Positions 11,706-22,699 of a stretch of 64,000 nucleotides of DNA are shown piece by piece (positions within the stretch are counted from its first letter, which is position 1; each line of letters begins with the position of its first letter). The notes below the pieces were generated by a model, which did no database searches, was not told where the DNA came from, and was given only the letters and a program-made list of their open reading frames with translations. The stretch covers positions 25,332,522 to 25,396,521 of the forward strand of contig NC_072449.1 in NCBI RefSeq assembly GCF_027596085.1. The letters are read 5' to 3'. Source of the stretch: Anoplopoma fimbria. Lineage: Eukaryota > Chordata > Actinopteri > Perciformes > Anoplopomatidae. Position numbers and translations under genes: made by a program.

Positions 11706-14125
11706 ATAGTATGTGGGTGCAATGTGAGCTGGGCGGCAGGCTGGGGCGGGAACCTGGGCGTGCTGACCCCCGGCATCACAGACTAGCTCTAGGGACGTGG
11801 AATGTCACCTCTCTGGCGGGGAAGGAACCGGAGCTGGTGCGGGAGGTGGAGCGCTACCAACTAGATATAGTTGGGCTCACCTCCACGCATAGCACCGGTT
11901 CTGGAACCAAACTCCTGGAGAGGGGCTGGACTTTTGCCTTTTCCGGAGTTGCCCAGGGTGAGAGGTGCCGGGCGGGTGTGGGGATACTCACAAGCCCCCG
12001 GCTGAGCGCCGCTGTTCTGGAGTTCTCCCCGGAGAACGAGAGGGTCGCCTCTCTGCGACTGGGAATCGCAGGGGGAAAGTCTCTGACTGTCATTTGTGCC
12101 TATGCACCAAACGGCAGTTCGGAGTACGTGGCCTTCTTGGAGTCCTTGGGTGGTGTTCTGGAAAGGGCGCCGACTGAGGACTCCATAGTTCTTCTGGGAG
12201 ACTTCAACGCTCACGTGGGTAACGATGGAGAAACCTGGAGGGGTGTGATTGGGAGGAACGGCCTGCCCGATCTGAACCCGAGTGGTGCTTTGTTGTTGGA
12301 CTTCTGTGCTAGTCATGGACTGTCCATAACAAACACCATGTTTGAGCATAGGGAGGTTCATAAGTGTACTTGGTACCAGAACACCCTAGGCCAAAGGTCT
12401 ATGATCGACTTTGTAGTTGTGTCATCAGACCTGCGGCCGTATGTCTTGGACACTCGGGTGAAGAGAGGAGCAGAGCTGTCAACTGATCACCACCTGGTGG
12501 TGAGTTGGATCAGGTGGCGGGGGAGGCTGCCGGACAGACCCGGTAAACCCAAACGTGTAGTGAGGGTGAACTGGGAACGTCTGGCTGAGGATCCTGTCTG
12601 CAAGGTCTTCAACTCCCACCTCCGGAATAATTTCTCGTACATCCCGGGGGAGGCTGGGGACATGGAATCCGAGTGGGCCATGTTCAAATCCTCCATTGTG
12701 GAAGCTGCTGCTAGGAGTTGTGGTCGGAAGGCGATGGGTGCCTGTCGTGGCGGCAATCCGTAAACCCGCTGGTGGACACCAGCGGTGAAGGAGGCCTTTC
12801 GGGCTTGGTTGGCCCAGGGGTCTCCTGAATCAGCAGGCAGGTACCGGTTGGCCAGAAGGGCTGCAGCTGCGGCGGTTGCTGAGGCAAAACCCGGGTGTGG
12901 GAGGAGTTCGGCGAGGCCATGGAGAAGGACTTTCGAATGGCCTCAAGGAAGTTCTGGCAAACCGTGAGACGACTCAGAAAGGGGAAACGGGGCTTTTCTC
13001 AGGCTGTGCTCAGCAGGGGGGGAGAACTGCAGACCCGGACTGGGGATATTGTCGAGCGGTGGAAAGAACACTTTGAGGAACTCCTGAACCCGACCAACAC
13101 GTCCTCTGTGGAAGAGGCAGAGTCTGAAGACTCAGGGGAAGACTCGTCCATATGCCTGGCAGAGGTCGTTGAGGTAGTTAAAAAGCTCTTCAGCGGCAAA
13201 GCGCCAGGAGTGGATGAGATTCGACCGGAGATGCTAAAGGCTCTGGACATTGTTGGGCTGTCTTGGTTGACGCCTCTTCACTGTCGCGTGGAAGTCGGGT
13301 ACAGTGCCTGTGGAGTGGCAGACCGGGGTGGTGGTTCCCATTTTCAAAAGGGGGACCGGAGAGTGTGCTCCAATTATAGGTTCACAGCCGAGTGTGAAGC
13401 GGTCGGGATGAGAGTCAGTACCTCCAAGTCTGAGGCCATGGTTCTCTTCCGGAAAACGGTGGATTGCACCCTCTGGGTTGGGAGTGAGTCACTGCCCCAA
13501 GCGAGGGAGTTCAAGTATCTCGGGATCTTATTCACGAGTGAGGGTAAAATGGAGCGGGAGATGGACAGGCGGTTCGGTGCAGCGTCAGCAGTGATGCGGG
13601 CGTTGTACCGGACCGTTTTGGTGAAGAAGGAGCTGAGCCGTAAGGCAAAGCTCTCGATTTACCAGTCCATCTACGTTCCAACCCTCACCTATGGTCATGA
13701 GCTTTGGGTAGTGACCGAAAGAATGAGATCGCGAATACAAGCGGCCGAAATGAGCTTCCTTCGTAGGGTGGCTGGGCTCAGCCTTAGAGATAGGGTGATG
13801 AGCTCGGAGTAGAGCCGCTGCTCCTTCGCATCGAAAGGGGCCAGCTGAGGTGGCTCAGGCATCTGATAAGGATGCCTCCTGGACGCCTCCCTTTAGAGGT
13901 TTTCCAGGCACGTCCAACTGGTAAGAGGCCCCGGGGTAGACCCAGAACACGCTGGAGAGATTATATATCTCGTCTGGCCTGGGAATGCCTCGGGGTTCCC
14001 CAGGAGGAGCTGGAAAGTGTTGCTGGGGAGAAGGACGTCTGGAGGACCCTCCTTAGCTTGCTGCCCCCGCGACCCGGCCCCGGATAAGCGGAAGGAAATG
14101 GATGGATGGATGGATAGTATGTGGG
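11706..14125 (+). mobile_element. RTE-clade (Rex3-type) non-LTR retrotransposon, internally deleted, with 12-bp target-site duplication
   Basis: The GC-rich insert (11718-14113) is flanked by exact 12-bp repeats ATAGTATGTGGG (11706-11717 and 14114-14125). It encodes an apurinic-type endonuclease, then RT-connected sequence, and ends in a (GATG)n tail, as known for Rex3/RTE elements. The 5' end seems nearly complete. It is GC-rich against AT-rich surroundings, so it stands out by base composition. It is 2.4 kb, against roughly 3 kb or more for full copies. It cannot be autonomous: see the broken coding region. Confidence 0.88.
11711..14087 (+). pseudogene. Broken RTE endonuclease / reverse transcriptase ORF
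   Basis: The endonuclease part is open from about 11786 to 12763. It shows the LGTWNVTSL start, the GDFNAHVG metal-binding block and a terminal STDHHLVV histidine motif, all typical of AP-endonuclease-like retroelement nucleases. The frame then meets a stop (12761) and a frameshift near 12890, and continues (WEEFGEAMEKDFRMASRKFW). At 13380/13381 the N-terminal RT sequence (GDRRVCSNYR) jumps directly to the segment after the palm (ECEAVGMRVSTSKSEAM). The catalytic core, including the aspartate pair, is missing. A further stop and frameshift near 13810 separate the C-terminal piece (13872-14087), which ends RPGPG. The ATG at 11711 lies in the target-site duplication, so it is host sequence. Dead copy. 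Confidence 0.85.
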
Positions 14126-15860
14126 GAAAAAAAGGATTAATAGGCATTGTATGTTAAGTCAAATTAAAGTCATAGTATTTTGAAAAAAGTCATAGCTATT
14201 ATGTCGAAATAAGTCATAAAAAGTAATTGTCTAGTATGTAGAAAAAAGGCATAGTATGGTTAGTTGAAAAAATCAGAGTATAGTACTTGGGGGGGAAAAA
14301 GTTAAAGTATAGTGTGTCGAAAAGAGTCATTAAAAACAGTAGAATATGTCCAAAAAAATAAAGAAAAAAAAATGCATATGAATAATAAAAATCACATTTA
14401 TAAAATTAAATATAAAATGTTATAGTATAGTAGGTCGTATAGATGTTATAGTATAGTAGGTCGTATATATAGTAAGTCAAAATAAAGTCCTAGTTGGTAT
14501 TATGAAAAAAGTCATAGCATGTCAAAAAATGTCAGAAAAGGTCAAAGTATAGTATGTCGAAAAAAGTCATAGCATTTAATGTTGAAAAATAAGTCAGAAA
14601 AAAGACATGGTTTGGTTTGTCAAAAAGTCATAGTAAAATAGTATGTTGAAAAAAAGTAATCATATAGTATGTCCAAAAAAGAAAGTTTAGTATGTTGAAA
14701 AAAAATGATGACAGAAAGTCATAGTATATTAAAAAAGTCAAAGCAACCATAGGTTAGTATGTCTATTGACTATTGTAAAGTCACAAATATTCATAGGAAA
14801 GTATGCAAAAAAAACAAAACACAAAAGTCATAGTATAGTATGTCAAAATTAAGTCATAGTATAGTATGTTGAAAAAAAATCATACAATTTGTCATAGTAC
14901 AGTATGTTGAAAAAAGCCGTCGTAAAGTCACAAAAAAGTCATAGTATAGTATGTGTTAAATAAGTTATAGTATAGTATGTCGAAAAAAGTCAGAAGAATG
15001 ACAAAGTATAGTATGCCAAAAAAAATTATAAAATTAGTCAAAGTATATTATGTTAAAAAGGGTTTTGTATGGTATTTTGAAAAGTCCCAGTATAGTATGT
15101 CATAAAAAAGTTATTGTATAGTAAGTCAAAAAAGTCATAAAAAGGACATAGTATAGTATGCCGGAAAAAAACATGAAATCAGTCATAGTATAGTATATTG
15201 AAAGAGGTGTAGTATTGTATGTAGAAACAAGTCATAAAAAACGTCCCAATAAGCATAGTGTAATACGTCATGCAAATTGTCCCAAAAAGTCATAGTGCGT
15301 CACCAAGAAAATGGTATGTCATTAACAAGTCATAGTATAGTATGTCAACCAAAATGTCATAAAAAGTCATAGTATACTATGTCATAAAAATGTTAGGATA
15401 GTATGTCATGAAACAGGTCATGAAAAGTCAAAGACTAGTATGTCATAAAAACAATAATATGGTATCTTAAATCATAAAAAGGTCTTAGTATAATATGCCA
15501 TAAAAAATGTCCCCAAAAGGTCTTAGTATAGTATGTCACAAAAAGATGTAGTATAGTTGATCAAAATAAATTGCATAAACAAATATATATTATAGTATGT
15601 ATTGAAAAGATGGAACGAAATGTCATACATAGTTAAGTATAGTCACTGCATACTATACAATATAATGTTCAGTTTCCCCAATTTGTTTTATATCATTTAA
15701 AATTGGCTTTTGCACAAAACTGACCTAGTATCATAGTTAAGTTATAAAAAGGCATAGTACAGTATGTAGTTACAAAAAAGTCATGGTATAGTATGTTATA
15801 AAAAAAATCATTAAAGAGTCATAGCAGGCCTAGATATGTCATATGTCATAAAAATGTCAT
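14126..15860. repeat. Degenerate AT-rich minisatellite, right part
   Basis: More than 40 imperfect units with the core AGTCATAGTATAGTATGTC and variable A-runs, for example at 14550, 14830, 14940, 15110 and 15330. Unit length drifts around 25-30 bp and point changes are many, so it is an old array. It is a poor target for short-read assembly. Confidence 0.85.
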
Positions 15861-17840
15861 GTGTGAGTCTTCCTAAATATTTCTTATAGTCTGACGCTGA
15901 ATAGAAGCCCTGTACAGTGAAAGGAAATCCCAAACATACTCCCAGCTTTTTTATTTAACGTAAACTTCAAACTATTTTAGTGCAGTAACAATTGGTTGAT
16001 GATCTGATTAGTTCATCAAAAGTGTTGATATTGCTGTTTCAATCCTCTCAAATATGAGGATTCTGTTTTATGTTATTTACAATTGAATCATTTTTGGGTT
16101 TTGGACTGTTGGTCAGAAAAGGCAAACAATTTGAAGATATCACCTTAGGCTGTTGGAAATTATAATGTGCATCTTTTTTGGATGAAACAATAATCCTATA
16201 ATTGAAAGAAAAAGTCCCTTTATTGAAAAATGAAAAAAAAATGAAAAACATTAATTGCAGCCCTAAAAAGTGCAGGTTTTTTTTACAGGACAGATCATTA
16301 TTTTCTTCAACTTGAGTCACACTCTGTTAAACACTTTTTCTGGACAGAACAACTGATTCCTAATTTTAGAGTGAGATTGACTTAATGTTGAAACAAGTGA
16401 TTTTATGCAATTACTTACTTTTTTTCACAACATGTTCAGATAATTATATTAAGAGTTTGTTGAGGAGTTTTTTTTCTAAACCAAGCAAGTTGATGGATGA
16501 AGGACAACCATGCTTTCCCTTCCTGTTCTGTTTACATCCGTGTTGTATTGAGTTTCAGACAAAAGCTCCATCTTCCCTTGTTCCTCCTGACAGGACATCT
16601 GTCTCCATTAGAGACTACTATTGATGTGTTTCTGTATCAGCCTGTCTTCCACCATCTTTTAACAGCTGAAAGGAGGAATCCCATTGCTGTCTACAATCAG
16701 CCACATTGTACACACCTGAGAGACTAGTATCGCTTTCTTCTGATGCATGTGCTGCTAAGCAGGTGATTGACTGAATTTTTTTACCTTACCTTGGTATTTC
16801 ACATGCATTAAAATATGCACATTTTCCCATTTATTATGGATGCAGAAGACTGGAATAAATGCCACACATTGTAGCATCTGACAAAGTGAGGTCACATATA
16901 ATGAATTCATGATTTGCTGCCAGTCAGCATGATCTGGAAAAGGCTAGCCAAGGTTTGATTCCAGACGCTTTCCACAAAAACAACCTCTTTAGCAGTACTG
17001 CAGGTTAGAGTGACTATGCACTTCGTATAATGTGAGAAAAGGTTGGGTTCTATTCCAATAACCTTAAAAAGGCAAGGACCAAACTCAAAGTTCTTTCACA
17101 TTTTAAGTTAAAGCTTGTAGCAGATAACCGCTGCAGAAACATTTGTATGATTCTCAGCTTGACTTGAAGACATGGGCATTCTCATGAATAATTACAAACT
17201 TAAACGAATATTCTCATCAAAGTCAAAAGAATAGGCCCTATGAAGTGGCTTGCACCTTTTTTAAAAACAAGCAAACAAATGCTCCCCACAAATTAAGTCG
17301 ACTTGCCTGCACCGTTGAGTATTGACTCCAGCTTCAAAGCTTCCTTTGAGGTTGTGGTAGCCTCAGAAATGTGGATATTGGAAATATTACAGAGGGCTTC
17401 TAGTCCAAAGTGAAAGGCCACTGTTTGTATATGCCGTACAGTGGATGATGTTCAGCAGCAACAAGTTAATTCGTCTCCACAATAGTCATGGGGTTTGGAA
17501 AGACCTAACAGATGAGCATTAAAAGGCCTCATCAAAGCTCAGCTCCTCTCCCCATTTCTGAGCTGTTAGCAGAAATGTATGACCGGCTGTCAGAAATGCA
17601 CATAGTGATGATCATCAGCTTCACATGCACTAAACTGCTGAGGCTATGAGTCACTTTTATGAGGTCGGAATTAGGCTAACTATACCACGGCATCAATCAT
17701 AAACACAAGAACTTCTCAGTGCCCGTTTGTTTCCTTGAGGTAGACTGTGACTTGGGATATGTTTGAAGTGGCATACTGCGATAATTCGCTATCCTGGGTG
17801 TACATCTGAACCTCTCCCAGTAAGCATTTATCTGGTGATC
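15861..17840. other. No recognisable gene
   Basis: Single-copy-looking noncoding sequence. Short open frames (for example 16385-16624) show no domain, no splice-site context and no codon pattern suggesting a gene. Confidence 0.4.
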
Positions 17841-18232
17841 TATACAGTCAAGGGGCTGCACGGGGGTGTAGTGGCTAGCACTGTCGCCTCACAGCAAGAG
17901 GGGCCCGGGTTCAATTCCCGGGCTGGACGGCCTTCTGTGTGGAGTTTGCATGTTCTCCCTGTGTCAGCGTGGGTTCTCCGGCTTCCTCCCACAGTCCAAA
18001 GACATGCACCTTAGGTTAATTGAAGACTCTAATGCCTGTGGATGTGAGTGTGAATGGTTGTTTGTCTCTGTGTCAGCCCTGTTATAGTCTGGCGACCTGT
18101 CCAGGGTGAACCCTGCCTTCGCCCAATGACAGCTGGGATCGGTTCCAGCCCCCCCGCGACCAGGATAACAGGATAAGCGGTTACGGAAAATGAATGAATG
18201 AATGAATGAATGAATGAATATATACGGTCAAG
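17841..18232 (+). mobile_element. tRNA-derived SINE with (TGAA)n tail and target-site duplication
   Basis: The body (17853-18220) has a tRNA-like head with an A box (GGTGTAGTGGCTAGCAC) and a B box (GGGTTCAATTCCC), so an internal Pol III promoter. The tRNA-unrelated body follows, then a tail of about seven TGAA repeats. Flanking repeats TATACAGTCAAG (17841-17852) and TATACGGTCAAG (18221-18232) differ at one base of 12 and mark the target-site duplication. It is the same family as the copy at 3584-3883. Confidence 0.88.
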
Positions 18233-20965
18233 AGAAAAAAATGTTATATGTCTAGGTTGCATAAAGAATAACTTTTTATTTAAATGACTTTTAGTGTAAG
18301 GTAGGTCCGAACTATATGTTAACCTAAGTTTATCAAATAGTCAACTGACAGAAAATGAATTGGTGTGTTCTCTTTTTTTTTGATAATATATATTGAATAT
18401 TTTAGGGTTTTGACATGGTTGAATAAAACAAGTACATTTATAGATGATGCCATAGGCTCTCAGAAATTGTGATGAGCATTTTGCACATGTTTCTTAAGGC
18501 CCAGTGCTTACTGGACCATAGACACTGTCATGCAGTTCACAAATTCTTGACAGCCTATGGTCATTGTGCTTTATGTAGCTATAGCTCAGTATGTATTGTG
18601 GTTTAAGCCTACCCAGCAGCTTGTTAAGTGTTGGCCACTGCAATTGTAACATGTTCCAAGCATCTTTTAATAACTAGTCTTGGAGAGCTACCTATGATAG
18701 ATTCAGCTAGACCAGTCAATTGCTGCTTTCCCTCTGCATTCTAAATTATTTCCCTCTCTGTACCGGTGTCTTTGATGTCGGCTCTTGAGAGGCAACTCAC
18801 TGCTGGAGACCACTGGATCCTCTGCTAATGATCTCTACCCGGGCTGGGGTTACTGCTTTCATGTCTTGCGTAACAGTTGCATTTTTCTCTTTTAGATATC
18901 AGTTGTACATGGTGTTCTCTTTCAGTACAATGGGTCATCTGTTTCCTCAGAGGGACACCAGAGGGACGCATGTTGTTGTGATTGGGGAGAACTTCAAAAA
19001 AATAAACACTTGAACCCTTGTGTCGATGGATGGATCAGTGGTGTTGTAGGTTTAAAAAAAACTGCATAGTGCTGAAACAAATGCTATATACAGCCGACCA
19101 CTTGCTTAATGGTAAAATCAGCTTCAATGCCATGTATGCACACTTTGTATTTATAGAACAGTAGCCTTGTGTACAGTCAGGAAATAAAGTTTGAATAAGC
19201 AGAAAGATGCTGTTGAATCTACATCTTGATGCATAATTTTTGTATGTTGATTGGGAGTTTCATCATGTGAGACAGGGAAGCGTTTTTGCTGTTGCCGATA
19301 GACTAGTTTTTCCATAGCATTTACATATTATGGTGGAATTTATTTAAAGTCATTATTTTTACATACTCAACCTGGCCAAGGAAAGTGCCTAATAATTTTA
19401 CTCTGCCTTGACCTCCTATATTGAAATTAGCATTGTGTATGTTTTGTTTAGATTACTAGTGTTGTTGACTGTATCCCTCAGTATGTCCTTTTAAATGAAT
19501 ACATTATGCAATGTATTTTAACATCACATAATGTTACAAAGTGTTAAAGTATGTCTTTTGGTCCATTCCAATTGCTATAATAAACCAGAGTGTAGTCAAT
19601 TATTAACTGACCTTTTATTAAAGCTATTCTGAGGAGCCGCGCTTGATTAATCCTGTTAGGTGCAAGATATTAAGGGTCCAGGGCTTTGAGAAAGTGTTAA
19701 ACCCTTTGGATTTAAGATAGTAAAGGGCTCACATCTGAAAGAAGAAGAAGAATGTATGCGACTGATCTAAAATGGCAGGTTCAAATTGTAATTCCAGCAA
19801 GAGCCAAAAAAATATTAGAAACATAAAAATGTCAAATGTCATTTGTTTGTCAGTATTTAGGTATTTTTTTGGTATTTTTTAGTGATCGGAGCACATGCAA
19901 AAATAAAGGGGGAATAAGTGAACCTAAACTTGAATCGCATCGGAACAACTATGGATTTACTGTAGAATAATTAACAGGCCTCCTGACTAACTTGAGCCAG
20001 CTTGAGCAAATCAAGTCTTGCAAACATGAAAAAGTCAATCAGATTTAGTATTTTTCTTGAAGTGTCACTATTAATCTAAGTAAAATGCAAACAATATTAT
20101 TACTTAGCACAGAAATAATTACGGTAAACCAGATTATTGGAATGTTGGAAGAGTCATATTTAGTGAACTTGCATATCCTGGGAAATGGATTGCTATAATT
20201 CCTCCACCTTCAACTGTTTTTTTTCTTTCGTTCACCATGGCTGAAGGTGATTGCAGTTGGTTGTGACACCTGGACAGCATCAGCAGTCTTAAATGTTACT
20301 GTGGATCTGTAAACATAATCTCACCTGCCAAATTGCTCCGGCAGTATTGAATGGCCTTTCAATGTATTAGATGTCCAATTCAATACGCTCCTAAATTGAG
20401 GCTGGGTAGCACTAGGTTTATTGGCCTTGTGTCTGTGATGAGAAAGCAGCAGAGTGTTTTGTTTGCCGAACTCCATGCAAGCAATCTACATTTCTGAAAT
20501 GCCTGTGGTGAGAGCAGACGTGGATTCAGCATTAGCCCACATTTCACTAATAGACGCATTTATTGCTCTGCTGCCGAATCTAGTATCTTTTTGGCGGGGG
20601 CACAAACCAATAAGATGATCTCATCTCATGTAACATAAACTTTTATTTATTTAACTGTACCTATCATACATCAGAGGTCACTTTAGGTATAAGTATTTGG
20701 TTGTAAGTTACTACTATCAAAACTCACCATCCAGGAACTCCATTAATATATTTTTAAGTAGATTGTGAGTATAAATAATCATCTCAAAACATCATGTCTT
20801 TAGATATGTTTCAAATATTATGTTGTCATTGGATCTTGTCCTAACAAATTGTTCACTAATTGAAATGGAGAAGTTGGCCCTGTGTGTTTTGTTTGTTGAA
20901 TTTGAAGCGAATTTGGCACAGAACCTCAAAGAAACTTATTTTGCATTAAATCAAGCTCAGTGTGT
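18233..20965. other. No recognisable gene
   Basis: Noncoding by appearance, with no clear repeats except short simple runs (for example AAG near 19740). Confidence 0.4.
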
Positions 20966-21010
20966 TGATATGACTAATAAAGGATTATCTTATCTTATCT
21001 TATCTTATGC
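20966..21010 (+). repeat. LINE/SINE 3' tail fragment with (ATCTT)n
   Basis: The motif ATATGACTAATAAAGGATT is followed by five copies of a TCTTA/ATCTT pentamer. It is the same tail type as at 6117, with a different terminal simple repeat. Confidence 0.55.
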
Positions 21011-21889
21011 AGACCAGACATTCCTGTCTTTACTAAGAAACTCCAGTATTTAAGTTTAATATCAGGGTCACAACCTTGGCAGGACATGAAAATGCACTGA
21101 GAGGTAGTCAGCCTGACCACAGTGCTGAGTGCTTTTTGTTTTGGTCATAGTCATCGCAAAGTCTAGACACGGCAATTCAATCGTCCAATCTCTGGATTCC
21201 TTTCAGGCTGACCAAGCTCAGTGCTCTCTCTGTCTCTCCTATGCATGGTTGTCATGGTGTCTACACCCTTGACTAGCTGGAAGCATGTTTTACTTTCAGT
21301 GTGCATGCAAAGCTGCTTCTAGAGCACATGATGCAGGCTGCAGCTGAACAGACGTCGCTGTGCCCTCAATCCACCATCCTCCCCTTCCTCTCTCCCCTGT
21401 TCCCTCTGCCGGTTCCATCATCTCAAAATGATTCCGGCACCTCTGTCACTGCTGACGTGGTAGCCACACGACATCAGTGGTGCTATGACAACAGCAAGTC
21501 CAGCCTTCCTCTCATTCACAGGTCCATTTGGGGCTGTCACTGAATGCTCCAAATTATGCACCGCAACACATTTAGTCTGCAACCTTTCAGCCCTTGTTGC
21601 CTCTGAGGCATAAAAAAACATGTTTCATTTCCCAGAATCCGGTCATTACAAATCGTGCTCTTTTAAACCACAAAGAAAAGGGATGAAAGAAAGATTATTT
21701 TCTGTCTAAGCCAAAAATGTGGCCATGTTTACATTTAAATTGCTTCTGATCCAGACTAAGAAAAGCAGGCCTTAATCTGATAGTTGTTGATCTAATCAGC
21801 TTGTTGTGTACAATTTTTAAAAGGGTGCAAAATTTAGTGTGATTTATAAAGCTTACTCATAGAAGAGTGAGGGGCAATTACAGATGAGA
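21011..21889. other. No recognisable gene
   Basis: Open frames on both strands near 21301-21621 overlap each other and resemble no known protein. Confidence 0.35.
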
Positions 21890-22219
21890 CAAGGGAGGGA
21901 AACACACATTCCTGCTAGCAGTAGGTTTGTAGTCTAGGGGGGTGGAATTGTAGAATGAAGGAGGGGGCAAGACGGGAGGGAGGGGGCTAAGAGTGTGAAA
22001 GAGTCAAAGGAGGGTGGGGGGGTTTACAAACAGTCACCTCCCTCCCTCAGTTCTTCAACTCATCCTTGCATAGTGTTGCAGTCTGCTGTGGACTTGCAGG
22101 AGGAGTATCAATAATCTTCTCATGTGAGGCTTGACATTTTCCCCTTAGTGATGCGTGGGATTTCTCCTGTGGCTTCTGTGGAAAAGCAAAAGGGACAATT
22201 TCTGGTTGTGCACATTTAG
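21890..22219 (+). promoter_or_regulatory. Candidate alternative promoter and noncoding first exon of tiam1
   Basis: A purine/G-rich stretch (about 21890-22030) is followed by sequence without a long open frame that ends at a full consensus donor, ttag|gtaagt (exon end 22219). This looks like a 5' noncoding exon on the tiam1 strand, 11 kb ahead of the first coding exon. No TATA box is evident. The call rests on the donor and the composition change only. Confidence 0.3.
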
Positions 22220-22523
22220 GTAAGTCATTGTATTTGCTGCTGTGTATTTTTAGAGCACCTTGTTTTGGTTTTATCAGTAGATGGAGGTGACAAATGGCTG
22301 TCCAGCCTCAAACCTCCTTCTTACCAAAAGAGGTGCTAAATCACACCACCAGTAACACACTGACTCAATGTTTGGCCTGTAAGCATAGGTTTCAGTGCAT
22401 TTCAGAGTTTAGGTCAATTTATCCGGTGCAAAAAAGCTATTCTGATCTTGTTGTGCCTTTTTAGGGTTTGTATTTTCATTAGTTTCCATCAGTGTTTGCA
22501 TTTCCATGCTCTCAACCTATAAT

Positions 22524-22696
<173 letters not shown>

Positions 22697-22699
22697 TCC

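Noticed and set aside
11861..12361. 166-codon - strand frame
   Set aside because: Shadow of the RTE endonuclease frame on the other strand.
10575..15860. CRISPR array
   Set aside because: Units are diverged and tandem without unique spacers, and the genome is a vertebrate's.
17853..17940. tRNA gene
   Set aside because: The A and B boxes belong to the SINE head. The flanking body, tail and target-site duplication show it is a retroposon.
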